Below are positions 32,667-42,524 of a stretch of DNA of 64,000 nucleotides, one piece after another. The stretch lies in assembly GCF_900109545.1 (NCBI RefSeq), contig NZ_FOAP01000030.1, positions 1-64,000 on the forward strand. Reading direction: 5' to 3'. The translations under genes were made by a program, and so were the position numbers. The notes under the pieces were generated by a model that searched no databases, had not been told where the DNA came from, and saw only the letters and a program-made list of their open reading frames with translations. Position 1 is the stretch's first letter. Each line of letters opens with the position of its first letter. Origin of the DNA: Stigmatella aurantiaca (GTDB lineage: Bacteria; Myxococcota; Myxococcia; Myxococcales; Myxococcaceae).

Positions 32667-35393
32667 CTAGTACGCCAGCACCTCGACGTTATCCAGACCC
32701 CACGTCTCCCCCTTCAGCCCGCGAGCGAAGAAGCTCAGCTTCAGCTCCGGGCTTATGTGCGAGAGCGTGAATTTCAGCCGGTAGAGCGAGTCCCCCTTGC
32801 TGTAGCCCAGCGTGCCGAGGGCATCCGCGCCCGTTCCCGCCAAGCTGCCCCGGACGGGATACGACTGCTTGCTGTCCGTGTTCGAGAACGTGGTGTCCAG
32901 CAGGAGCCTGCCATCGGCCGCCACACCCCAGCCGTGCGGTCCGGCCGGACCGTCGCCATCCCACGTCCCGGCCAGCACCAGGTCGAAGCTCACGATAACG
33001 GTGCTGTGCCTGGGCAGCTTGGTCAAGGCCAGGTCGACGGAGCCGCTGCCAAACTCTCCGAGGAAGAACTTGCCGCCCTCGGGAGACTTGCCCCAGCGCC
33101 ACTCGCTCCACTCCTGCCGCGGCGCTTCGCTCTGGAAGTTGGCGAAGTACACCCGGTTCCCGCCCAGCTCCTGGGACGGAAGCTCACCGCCCCGCTGGGT
33201 GAGGACTTGCCCTTCGAGCTGCGCGGCCGTCGCGGCGAACCCCTTCTCCCCGGTCAGCCCAACGTCGAGGACGCACCGATCGAGGAAGGCGGCGGTCCTG
33301 ATCTTGCGCTCACGGCACGCGGCCAGCCCCAGCTCCAGCTGGGCCGGGGTCAGATCGGCGACCGCGATGGGAGACCACGGAAAGTTCACGTCCGTGAACG
33401 TTCCGGTGTCCTCTTTCTCCCCGTAGTCGAACAGGGACTCCTCCTTCGTGATGCGCCAGCTCGACGCGAAGCTCGAGGGGCTGGTGTAGAGCTGCGCGAA
33501 GGTCGGCGGCTGCGGCAGAACCACGCCGGTGCGCAGGGCGAGATCATCGTCGGTCTTTCCGCTGTAGTTGCCGAGCAGACCGCGAAGGGCCCCCTGGCGG
33601 GAAGTGGGCAGCGCGAAGTTGACGTCGATGTACCCACTGTTCAGCGTGACAATCAGCCGGTCGTGGCCCGGGTAGTAGACGACATAGGACGCCGCATCCT
33701 TGCGGCGCAGGCGCCCTCCTCCCGGCAGCGGGGCGGTATTGCCCACGGCCAAGGAGACGGCGGCCCCGTTGACCTTCACCTGCGGGGTGGCGTCCAGATA
33801 GAAGCCCACACGGCTTGTCCCCACCTGGGTCGCCAGCGCCGTCATCACGCTGACCACATTGCTCCCGTTCCAGGGGCGCATCCGCGCCTGGACCGTGAGG
33901 GGGGCCCCCCGCGTACTCTCGACGAGGATGAACTCGCCGACGCCCTGGAAGTCGTACGCAAGCCCGTCAAAGGTCCCCAGGTGCGGGTCGCCCCAGCCGT
34001 ACGAGATGCCGCACTCGCCCGGGGTGTTCACCTGGCAACCATCCCTGTACTGGAGCACCAGGACGTCCTTCTCCCCGGCGTTCATCGTCGCCGGGGTGGT
34101 GAACTCCCCTTCCGTGAAGCCCGCGATGTAGACCCGGTCGTTGATGTCGGCGGCGATGCCGTTGCCGCTCTCCATCACCTTGGTGGGATCCAACGCGTTG
34201 ACCGAGCCGATCTGCCGCGTCACGAGCTTCGTGCCCGCAGCGTCGTATTTCACCATGAAGATGTTGTCGCTGTCGGCCGAGGTATTGGTCTCGAGATCGA
34301 AGTTGGTGCGGCCCGTGATGTAGACGTTGGCTCCACCGTCGGAGGCAATGGCCTGCGCCATGTCATTGCCCGCGCTGCCCATCTGCCGCGACCACACCCG
34401 GGTGCCGTCCGCGTTGAACTTCACCACGATGGCATCGAGCAATCCCATGTGGGGTTGCCCGTCGAAGGAAGCCCCCGTGTACCCCACGACATAGACGTCG
34501 ACGGTTCCGTCGAGCCGGCGCGAGGTGGCCACCCCATAGATGGAGTCCGCTTGGTTCGTGCCCATCTGCTTGACCCACTGGAACGTCCCCGCGGCGTTGT
34601 ACTTGGCCAGGAACAGATCCGTCATCCCCGCGTTGGCTCCGTTCAGGTTCCCATCGGTGTGCCCCGCGACGTAGACGTTGTCGTTGGCATCCGTGGCCAC
34701 CCCTCGCACCTGCTCCATGTTGGCCGTGCCCAGCTGCCGGGTCCACAGCCAGGTCCCCGCCGCGCTGTACTTGGTCAAGAACATGTCGAAGCCGCCGGCA
34801 TTCGGCTGGCCGTTGATCGAGCCCATCGTGTGGCCCGTGACGTAAATGGCGCCGGTCTTGTCGGTGGTCACCGCCATGACCATCTCGGTGGCCGTGGAGC
34901 CGAACTGGCGCGCCCAGACGGTGTTACCGGTCGCCGGATCCACCCGCAACAGGACCGCGTCCATCACCCCCTGGTTCGCGCCTCCGAAGGAACCGGCGGT
35001 GTAGCCCGCCAGGTAGACCTGATGCGGCGTGGCCCCCGTGTACGTGGCAACGCCCATCGCAAAGTCCTGGGCAGGGGTACCGTACTGCTTCGACCAGAGC
35101 TTGTTTCCCGCAGCGTTGTGCTTGATCAGGATGAAGTCGTTCTGGCCGATCGGGGTATTGCCGTCGAAGCTGCTGTTGGACTGGCCCACCGTGTAGGCGC
35201 CCTCGTCCGTGGCCGCGACGGCCTGGCCCTGATCCTGGGCGACGGCGCCGACGTGCTGGATCCAGTTCAGCGTATCCCCAATGCCCGTGGGCACCATCTG
35301 GGTCGAGACGCCGGAGGACGGGGCCGGCGAAGCGGCGCCCGCGGGCGCTCCCACCGACACACAAACACACAACAGCCAGTTCCATGCACGCAT
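32667..35393 (-). CDS. Secreted SBBP propeller protein with VWD domain
   Basis: 908 aa with signal peptide (CVCVSVGAPAGAA). Residues about 45-445 are SBBP-type propeller repeats (for example DNVYVAGHTDGNLNG, TDLFLAKYNAAGTFQWVKQMGT). A VWD domain follows at about 465-600 (YGWGDPHLGTFDGLAYDFQG, LRGLLGNYSGKTDDDL). A C-terminal jelly-roll-like module runs from about 750 to 908. VWD domains mediate multimerisation or adhesion in animal proteins and occur in large bacterial surface proteins. It is a singleton, convergent with the twin lipoproteins. An extracellular matrix or adhesion role is inferred. Confidence 0.8.
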   Translation of the reverse strand: MRAWNWLLCVCVSVGAPAGAASPAPSSGVSTQMVPTGIGDTLNWIQHVGAVAQDQGQAVAATDEGAYTVGQSNSSFDGNTPIGQNDFILIKHNAAGNKLWSKQYGTPAQDFAMGVATYTGATPHQVYLAGYTAGSFGGANQGVMDAVLLRVDPATGNTVWARQFGSTATEMVMAVTTDKTGAIYVTGHTMGSINGQPNAGGFDMFLTKYSAAGTWLWTRQLGTANMEQVRGVATDANDNVYVAGHTDGNLNGANAGMTDLFLAKYNAAGTFQWVKQMGTNQADSIYGVATSRRLDGTVDVYVVGYTGASFDGQPHMGLLDAIVVKFNADGTRVWSRQMGSAGNDMAQAIASDGGANVYITGRTNFDLETNTSADSDNIFMVKYDAAGTKLVTRQIGSVNALDPTKVMESGNGIAADINDRVYIAGFTEGEFTTPATMNAGEKDVLVLQYRDGCQVNTPGECGISYGWGDPHLGTFDGLAYDFQGVGEFILVESTRGAPLTVQARMRPWNGSNVVSVMTALATQVGTSRVGFYLDATPQVKVNGAAVSLAVGNTAPLPGGGRLRRKDAASYVVYYPGHDRLIVTLNSGYIDVNFALPTSRQGALRGLLGNYSGKTDDDLALRTGVVLPQPPTFAQLYTSPSSFASSWRITKEESLFDYGEKEDTGTFTDVNFPWSPIAVADLTPAQLELGLAACRERKIRTAAFLDRCVLDVGLTGEKGFAATAAQLEGQVLTQRGGELPSQELGGNRVYFANFQSEAPRQEWSEWRWGKSPEGGKFFLGEFGSGSVDLALTKLPRHSTVIVSFDLVLAGTWDGDGPAGPHGWGVAADGRLLLDTTFSNTDSKQSYPVRGSLAGTGADALGTLGYSKGDSLYRLKFTLSHISPELKLSFFARGLKGETWGLDNVEVLAY

Positions 35394-35427
35394 CTTCAGG
35401 CCCTCCAGCTCCAGGTCCAGCAGTGTG

Positions 35428-35469
35428 AAAAATGAAGCGGGGGCCGCAGCGTCAGGCCACGGCCCCCGC
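35428..35469 (-). terminator. Intrinsic terminator of the subtilase gene
   Basis: A 10-base stem (35437-35446 with 35460-35469) is followed on the minus strand by a T-rich run. It lies just downstream of the stop at 35491. Confidence 0.65.
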
Positions 35470-35490
35470 GGGATTCAACCTCGCTACGGC

Positions 35491-36660
<1,170 letters not shown>

Positions 36661-36703
36661 GGGTTTTCCTTTCAAAAGCTTCTGGGTGGGGGATGCAGGC
36701 GAA

Positions 36704-36732
36704 CATATACGGAAACCAACATTTTCACACAA
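36704..36732 (-). promoter_or_regulatory. Possible promoter of the subtilase gene
   Basis: Minus strand: TTGTGT, 17-base spacer, TATATG, about 44 bases before the start codon. Match to the sigma70 consensus is moderate (3 and 4 of 6), supported by the AT-rich setting. Confidence 0.3.
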
Positions 36733-36935
36733 GGATGATTAGCCGGCCTACACACACTAAGTGGCGAAACCTGAAGCCCCCGTTGTCTCCAACCCAGTCC
36801 AAAACAGGAGCTAAAATTCACCAGGTGTGAAAATATATCCTAAAGAGGAATTCAGGAACAGGGCGCCAGCCCCTCGCAACTGACTCTCGTCGTTTTCCTT
36901 GCTTCGTTTGAGCAAAGAGGCGTATCCGGAAGGCC

Positions 36936-38897
36936 ATGCACGGGACGATCGCGCGAAAGGCATGGGGGCCTCTGGCTGTCGTCCTGCTGGGATTGAGCGC
37001 TGGGTGGTACCTCGTAGGCCAAGGACCGCCTGGAGCGCGCACCGCACCGGAGGCTCCGGCCCCACAAGCCTTGCCCTCGCCACAAGGCCAGACGCCCACC
37101 GCGTCCCCCTCCTCCCTCCAAGCCTCCCGCGCGTGGCGTCCCGGCAGCCTCTACCGCTACGAGGTGAGCAGCGAGCAGGATGTCACTCTGCGTCAACCCC
37201 AGACAGCGGCCCCTGCCATGCCAGGGATGCGGTTCCGGCTGAAGGGCGAGTGGCAGGTGGGCCTCGTCTCCGCGCAGGACAACCGCATCGAGGCCCGTGT
37301 CCTGCTGCGTCCGGCCTCTTTCTCCGCGAGCGTGGACGGACAGGACCAGCTGGACCCCGATGCCGAGCGCATCCTCTTGGCGGGCCTGGCGACGCCCTTC
37401 TTCCTCACGCTGGACAGAAGTGGCGCGGTGAAGCTTGTCCACTTCGAGCGGGACATCGATGGCCTGGCCCAAGGGCTGCTGCGCTCCCTCGTGGCCTCTA
37501 CCCAGTTCGTCACGGCGGGTGCGCTGGGCGCCACCTGGCAGACGGAAGAGTCCGACTCCACGGGCCAATACCAGGCCGCCTACCGCCGCCTGGCCCCCCA
37601 CCGCTTCGAGAAGACCAAGCGCCACTACTCCCACCTGGCCTCGGAACAAGGACTGGTGCCCATCGAGCCCGGCATCCGCCTCCAGGTGCGCTCGGCCACC
37701 ACCGTCGAGTTGGCGGAGGATCTCTGGGTCCGCTCGTTGCAGGGAAACGAGTGGCTGGAGGCCGAGCTGGGCACCGGAATGCCCACCGCCACCACCACCC
37801 TCACCGTGGCGCTGCGCCTGCTGGAGCGCCGCGAGGACCTCTCCCTCCTGGGAGCGCTGGCCGCGCGGCAGGCCTCGCTCGTCTCCCAGCCGCTGGGCAG
37901 CCTCCCGGGGCAGGCCCAGGACCCCATGGCCCACCACCGGCAGATCCTGGGCAACAGGCGCTTCGAGGACATCGTCCAGGACTTGCGCGCACTGCCGCAG
38001 GACGCGAAGGCCCGGGATGACGCGCGCACGGCGGCGCTCGAGCGGATGCGCGCGCTCTTCGTGCTCCAGCCCTCCGAGGCGATGAAGGTCCCCGGCATCC
38101 TGCGCTCGGGCCTCGAGCCGGCCGCGGCCAGCCCCTTGATTGGCGCGCTGTCGGCGGCCAGCACCCCCGAGTCCCTCCAAACCCTGTCGCGCACCATCGA
38201 GGACGCCACCCTGGCCCCGTCCGTCCGGACGGACGCCGTGGCGGCCCTGGGCATGGCCGGCACGCCCACCGAGGAGGCCGTGGACACACTGTGGCGCACC
38301 ACCCGGGACGCCGCGCCAGAGCTGCGCGACACGGCGGCGCTCGCCCTGGGCAACGCGGCCATGAACTTGCAAACCGGAGACCCCCGGCGCGCGGACGCGC
38401 TGGTGGGCGAGCTGATCAGCGCCTATCGCTCGGCCACCACCCCCGAGCAGCAAGCCCTGGTGCTGCAGGCGCTGGGCAATACCCACGCCGCCAGCGCACA
38501 GCCCCTCTTGCTGGAAGGACTGCGCTCTCCCAGCCCGCTGGTCCGCGCAGCGGCCGTCGTCGCGCTGCGCTTCTCATCAGAACCTTCCACCGACCGGCTT
38601 CTGAACGAGGTGCTCAGCACCGATCCCTCCTCCGAGGTGCGCAAGAGCGCGGTCTTTGCTTGCAGTTTCCGTCCCCTCGCGCCCCTGCTCCTGGGATTCC
38701 AGCGCGCGTTGCAAAGCGATCCGGCGGACGCCGTGCGCGTGGAGATTGTCTTCCTGTTGGGGAGAAACCGCGCCGCCCTGCCCCAGGTGGATGCCCTGCT
38801 CACCTGGTCCAGCCAGAACGACCGCAGCACGGACATCCGGCAGGCCGCGATGTCTTTTCTTCGCCCGTCCGCACAGCCGCTCCCCCCTTCCCCCTGA
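36936..38897 (+). CDS. HEAT-repeat protein with vitellogenin-like layout
   Basis: 653 aa. An N-terminal signal anchor (PLAVVLLGLSAGWYLV) and Pro-rich linker lead to a beta-rich domain (about 65-265; GSLYRYEVSSEQD, MRFRLKGEWQVGLVS, NRIEARVLLRP). A long run of HEAT-like helical pairs follows (about 320-645; TDAVAALGMAGTPTEEAVDTL, SPLVRAAAVVALRFS). A beta-barrel followed by an arch of helical repeats is the order of the vitellogenin N / large lipid-transfer module. This is a structural analogy from reading, not a domain hit. It may carry lipid or protein cargo in the periplasm. It leads the plus-strand secretion cluster. Confidence 0.65.
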   Translation: MHGTIARKAWGPLAVVLLGLSAGWYLVGQGPPGARTAPEAPAPQALPSPQGQTPTASPSSLQASRAWRPGSLYRYEVSSEQDVTLRQPQTAAPAMPGMRFRLKGEWQVGLVSAQDNRIEARVLLRPASFSASVDGQDQLDPDAERILLAGLATPFFLTLDRSGAVKLVHFERDIDGLAQGLLRSLVASTQFVTAGALGATWQTEESDSTGQYQAAYRRLAPHRFEKTKRHYSHLASEQGLVPIEPGIRLQVRSATTVELAEDLWVRSLQGNEWLEAELGTGMPTATTTLTVALRLLERREDLSLLGALAARQASLVSQPLGSLPGQAQDPMAHHRQILGNRRFEDIVQDLRALPQDAKARDDARTAALERMRALFVLQPSEAMKVPGILRSGLEPAAASPLIGALSAASTPESLQTLSRTIEDATLAPSVRTDAVAALGMAGTPTEEAVDTLWRTTRDAAPELRDTAALALGNAAMNLQTGDPRRADALVGELISAYRSATTPEQQALVLQALGNTHAASAQPLLLEGLRSPSPLVRAAAVVALRFSSEPSTDRLLNEVLSTDPSSEVRKSAVFACSFRPLAPLLLGFQRALQSDPADAVRVEIVFLLGRNRAALPQVDALLTWSSQNDRSTDIRQAAMSFLRPSAQPLPPSP

Positions 38898-39010
38898 AGG
38901 GACTGCTCCCACCGAGCTCATCCCCTCGGGATGAGAAGTCTTCACGGAGAGTGTGCATTTTCTGTAAACTGATCTACCCTGCGCCCCCCGCTACTCCCGA
39001 AAGGAAGGCC

Positions 39011-40219
39011 ATGACTCGTCCGATGCTCAAGGCAGTATGGATGATGACGTTCGCCGTACCCGGGTTTGCGCTCGCACAAAGCGAGCCTCACTACACGGAC
39101 CCGAACACCTATCAGGTCGAGGTGATGTATCCGCCGGCCGCCTATGCGACCGGCTACGTGATGAACGACCGCCTCCCGTGGGAGTCGTCCTATCCCTTCG
39201 TCGTGGGCGGCTATTACACCTCGACGGACCAAGCGGCGATCATCAGCGAAGAGCTGGATGCGACGGGCGGAATCCTGTCCACCGAAGCGAGCGGCCCGCT
39301 GATCAGCATCAACCAGGGCAACATCCCGGAGGCGGTCCGGCCCAACGTGCCGCCGGTCGTGGAGCACCTCCCGTCCCCGGACTCGGCGCAGGTCCAGACC
39401 CCGGGGTACAACAAGTCGTACTCCCGCACCCAGAGCTTCGGAAACAACATCTTTGGCGGTGGCTACGCCATTGACGCCGCCGTCACGGCCACCGACGGCA
39501 CGCTGGCCGAGGCCAAGAAGGTCGAGGCCTACGCCGATGGTAAGGTTTTCGGCACTGCCTTCAACACGCAGAAGGAGCTGGTGCGCGGCCGTGTGGACAT
39601 CAAGGGCCAGGCCAATGGCCCCAACACCAGCAAGGCGGTGCTCTACGCGATGGGCCAGCAGATCTGGTCCTCGAACCTCTCCGCGAGGTTCGAGCCCACC
39701 CCCATCGACTGGAGCCGCACGTTCTTCTCCGCCTCCAAGACGTTCATGGTCGGCCCCGTGCCCATCACCGTCAAGGCTTCGCTGGCGGGCGGCGTCAAGC
39801 TCAAGGTGCTCGGTGAGATCAACCCCACGCTCGCCAGGCTGACCGCGGAGCCCGGAGGGTTCTCCAACGCCACGGCCTCCGCCTCGGTCAACATCATCGT
39901 CGCCAGCTTTGGCGTCGAGGGCGGCCTCACCCTCATCAATGCCAAGATGCCCACGCTGGGCCAGCTCGACTGGCCGCTGTGCACCATCAACTGGCAGCTC
40001 AGCTCCAAGCTGAACCTCAACACGCTCTCGGGCACCTTGAGCCTCTTCGCCAAGATCAAGTTCCTCTTCTTCAGCAAGAAGTGGTCGGTGACCATCGCCC
40101 GGTGGAATGGGCTCACCTACGACTGGACCTTGCTGGGGGTCAACGGCACCAAGGATCTCGGCATCTGCACCTCCACCGACAACGCCGGGCCGCCCCTGCT
40201 CACGGCCAGCGCGAACTAA
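39011..40219 (+). CDS. Secreted protein of unknown function
   Basis: 402 aa with a signal peptide (MTFAVPGFALAQ). No family recognised. The mature part is beta-rich and Gly/Ser/Thr-rich (FGNNIFGGGYAIDAAVTATDG, VPITVKASLAGGVKLKVLG, NATASASVNIIVASFGVEGGLTL), ending in two Cys. Alternating strands suggest a beta-solenoid or sandwich. Ribosome site GGAAGG precedes ATG 39011. It is followed by a strong terminator, so it is separated from the Hint gene downstream. Confidence 0.65.
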   Translation: MTRPMLKAVWMMTFAVPGFALAQSEPHYTDPNTYQVEVMYPPAAYATGYVMNDRLPWESSYPFVVGGYYTSTDQAAIISEELDATGGILSTEASGPLISINQGNIPEAVRPNVPPVVEHLPSPDSAQVQTPGYNKSYSRTQSFGNNIFGGGYAIDAAVTATDGTLAEAKKVEAYADGKVFGTAFNTQKELVRGRVDIKGQANGPNTSKAVLYAMGQQIWSSNLSARFEPTPIDWSRTFFSASKTFMVGPVPITVKASLAGGVKLKVLGEINPTLARLTAEPGGFSNATASASVNIIVASFGVEGGLTLINAKMPTLGQLDWPLCTINWQLSSKLNLNTLSGTLSLFAKIKFLFFSKKWSVTIARWNGLTYDWTLLGVNGTKDLGICTSTDNAGPPLLTASAN

Positions 40220-40242
40220 GTTCTCGAATCAGCACAGCACTC

Positions 40243-40279
40243 AAGCCTCGCCTCCGGTCCGGGCGAGGCTTCTTTTTTT
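40243..40279 (+). terminator. Intrinsic terminator
   Basis: AAGCCTCGCC pairs with GGCGAGGCTT (10 base pairs, 9-base loop) followed by CTTTTTTT. A textbook terminator for the gene ending at 40219. Confidence 0.9.
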
Positions 40280-40363
40280 GGGAGGAAGGGTCCACGCACA
40301 CAAGCACTCACGGTGTGGCGAAACCCAACCCTCAAGCCGGATCTCCGGCTCTTATTAAAATCC

Positions 40364-40391
40364 ATGACATTTCACATAAAGTCCGTATACC
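40364..40391 (+). promoter_or_regulatory. Predicted promoter of the first Hint gene
   Basis: -35 ATGACA (5 of 6), 16-base spacer, -10 TATACC (4 of 6), in an AT-rich island upstream of 40513. About 40 bases earlier lies GTGGCGAAACC, also present upstream of the HEAT gene. Confidence 0.4.
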
Positions 40392-40512
40392 ATTGAACCC
40401 CTTCAAAATGATGACAGAGGGTTTAGTACGGGGACTCGAGTGCCGCCTCCCGCGGCATTGAGGGCTGTCGTTCGTCTGAAGCACGGGAGTTGCCAACTTC
40501 GAAGGAGTCAGC

Positions 40513-41589
40513 ATGAACAAGATTCAGATTTTGGGAGCCGTGGCCGTCGTCGCCGGCGTATCGCTGGTTTCCACGGAGGCCGAGGCGCAGCCAATCCTTC
40601 TCCAGCGCTGCAGTGCGGACAACCTGAGCCCTGCCGAAGCGCTTGCGCGCATCGAGTGGGCCCGCAAGTGCGCCCTCACGCAGCGCGTGGGCAGCCCGGG
40701 CGCCGGGTTCGACACGGGAATCCCTGCCGCCAACGGTGGCAACCTCATCGATTACGTCGAGGCGGACTCGGCCGCCAACCCCAATGGCCAGAATGCGTTC
40801 TCGGGGCCTTCCTATGGCTTCGAGGTCAACTACGCCAACGTCAACACGGCCTTCCTGAGCGGCTCCACCAGCCAGGGCGTGGATTCGGACGGCTACCAGA
40901 AGTGGACGCGCCCTGCCACCCGCGCCCGCGCCCGGCCGCTGTACCCCACCTTCGGCACCACCGCCAACCTGGCGGATGCCAACAACTTCCAGCTCATTCC
41001 GAGCAGCACCAGCTGCCAGGTCCTGAACGGCGGCGCTCCGGCCGCGACCTTCTACGTGAACGGCTACTGCGAGGCGAGCTGCTACTCGGGTGACCAGAAG
41101 GTCCTGTTCGAGGGCGGCGAGCAGCCCATCCTCGAGGCGCTGAACTCGCGCCGCGAGGATCTGGTGACCCTGTCCTCGGAGTCCACGCTGGACAACGTCC
41201 GGCTGGCGAAGAACAAGACCTACGGCTACACCGTGGAGACGCGCGACACGGCGCACGAGCTCATTGCCATCTCCACCGCGGCCGGCGGCACGCTGAACGT
41301 GACGGATGAGCACCCGGTCATCAACGGCGAGGGCCGCATGGTGCAGGCCAAGACCCTCAAGCCCGGTGACGAGCTGGTGCGCGCGGATGGAAGCCGTGAC
41401 CCCATCGTGGGCATCGAGCGCGTCAAGCACTTCGGCAAGGTGTACAACATCCGTCCGGTGACCGAGGACCTGGTCTCCAACGTCCTGGTGGCCCAGGGCT
41501 TCCTCGTCGGCTCCTCGCGCTTCCAGAACGATGACGTGGGCTACATCAACCGCGTCATCCTCTACAGCGACGTGCCGCACATCCCGTAG
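40513..41589 (+). CDS. Hedgehog-like secreted protein with C-terminal Hint domain, copy 1
   Basis: 358 aa. Signal peptide to about residue 25 (TEAEAQ). The exported N-terminal domain (about 26-189) starts QPILLQRCSADNLSPAEA, contains LYPTFGTTANL, and is unknown. The Hint domain begins at Cys190 (SCYSGDQKV). It includes the block B motif TDEH (264-267), DELVRADGSRDPIVGIERV, and a late VYNIRP and NVLVAQGFLVGS. The N-terminal Cys and TxxH His are those needed for the N-S acyl shift. The C-terminal Asn of inteins is absent, as in Hedgehog autoprocessing. A similar gene lies at 45642. Ribosome site AAGGAG. Confidence 0.8.
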   Translation: MNKIQILGAVAVVAGVSLVSTEAEAQPILLQRCSADNLSPAEALARIEWARKCALTQRVGSPGAGFDTGIPAANGGNLIDYVEADSAANPNGQNAFSGPSYGFEVNYANVNTAFLSGSTSQGVDSDGYQKWTRPATRARARPLYPTFGTTANLADANNFQLIPSSTSCQVLNGGAPAATFYVNGYCEASCYSGDQKVLFEGGEQPILEALNSRREDLVTLSSESTLDNVRLAKNKTYGYTVETRDTAHELIAISTAAGGTLNVTDEHPVINGEGRMVQAKTLKPGDELVRADGSRDPIVGIERVKHFGKVYNIRPVTEDLVSNVLVAQGFLVGSSRFQNDDVGYINRVILYSDVPHIP

Positions 41590-41607
41590 TCCATCCCTCT
41601 GAAGAGG

Positions 41608-41642
41608 GCCAGGAGTCCACCGCGCACGGGCGGACTCCTGGC
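41608..41642 (+). terminator. Hairpin after the first Hint gene
   Basis: An 11-base stem (41608-41618 with 41632-41642), 19 bases after the stop. No T tract, but a second hairpin follows directly. Confidence 0.5.
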
Positions 41643-41647
41643 TGGAA

Positions 41648-41671
41648 CCGCCCACCCTTCCGGGTGGGCGG
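41648..41671 (+). terminator. Second hairpin after the first Hint gene
   Basis: CCGCCCACCC pairs with GGGTGGGCGG around TTCC. Together with the preceding stem it probably ends or attenuates transcription before the gene at 41712. Confidence 0.5.
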
Positions 41672-41711
41672 CATTGCGCCCCTTCTGCTCCGCTGGAGGC
41701 CTGGGATTTCG

Positions 41712-42524
41712 ATGAAGCCCTTCCGACTCACACTCATCGCCGCGGTGCTCATCCTGACCGCCGTTGTCTTGGTCGAGTTTGCCCTGTCCGGGCCTCCCGA
41801 GGTGCCGCCGCAGGCCACGCCCGAAGTGGCCGCCGTCACGCCCCCCGCCCCGCAGGCCTCCGCGCCTTCCCGGCCGCAGCCCAAGCCCGCGGCCCCCGCG
41901 CAGGCCGCCATTCCGCCCCTGCTCGCGTCCCCCGAGACCCCCTCGCTGCCCGAGGATGACGGGGAGCACGGCGAGTTCACCACCTCGACGGACATCCTCA
42001 AGCAGCGCCTCTTCAAGCGCGAGCCCAAGCTGGCGCAGTTCGACTACTTCCGCGAGCACGTCCTGCTCGACTCCGTCAGCCGGGAGAGCTACCGCAAGCT
42101 GCTGCTGGACAAGGAGATGATCGCGCAGACGCGCGATGACCTCCTGCACCCGAAGTACACCAAGGACACGACCGAGACCAACGTCCAGCGCTTGATGCAG
42201 ATCGACTACCTGCGTGAGGGCATGGCCTGGAAGGAGAACCCGGAGAGCGATCACCTGCTCGCCGAGGTGGAGTCCATCATCCTGGAGGACAGCTTCACGG
42301 AAGGGATGGCTCCAGGCGTCAAGCGCTCCATCGCCGCGACCAAGATGGAGCTGTACGAGTTGCTCTCCAACCGCGATCCCGCCCGCGCGCTGGCGCTGGT
42401 GGACAAGGCCCGGGGAACCCGTCTGGAGCAGATGCTCCAGTACTTCGCCGAGCACAACCAGCGCCGCCTGGCCAAGGAGCGCGAGCTGAGCCTCCAGGCG
42501 CAAACCTCTACCCCCAAGCCCTGA
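41712..42524 (+). CDS. Membrane-anchored helical protein
   Basis: 270 aa. A single N-terminal hydrophobic helix (LIAAVLILTAVVLVEFAL) is followed by a long Pro/Ala-rich spacer (about 28-75) and a charged helical domain (about 85-265; FKREPKLAQFDYFREHVLLD, RALALVDKARGTRLEQM). Not recognised. The form is that of a periplasm-spanning anchored partner protein. Its stop overlaps the start of the next gene as TGATG, so it is coupled to the propeller lipoprotein. ATG 41712 is preferred over 41664. Confidence 0.7.
   Translation: MKPFRLTLIAAVLILTAVVLVEFALSGPPEVPPQATPEVAAVTPPAPQASAPSRPQPKPAAPAQAAIPPLLASPETPSLPEDDGEHGEFTTSTDILKQRLFKREPKLAQFDYFREHVLLDSVSRESYRKLLLDKEMIAQTRDDLLHPKYTKDTTETNVQRLMQIDYLREGMAWKENPESDHLLAEVESIILEDSFTEGMAPGVKRSIAATKMELYELLSNRDPARALALVDKARGTRLEQMLQYFAEHNQRRLAKERELSLQAQTSTPKP

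Larger units (their letters stand above)
40220..40512 (+). other. Intergenic region before the first Hint gene
   Basis: Holds the terminator at 40243-40279, the predicted promoter at 40364-40391, a small hairpin (AGCCGGATCTCCGGCT) and a 122-base leader. No extra gene is seen. Confidence 0.6.

Noticed and set aside
40300-40512. Cyclic-di-GMP (GEMM) riboswitch before the first Hint gene
   Set aside because: GCGAAACC and CAAGCC only loosely recall the GEMM core; the paired stems and tetraloop-receptor are missing, and the predicted promoter is downstream of them.
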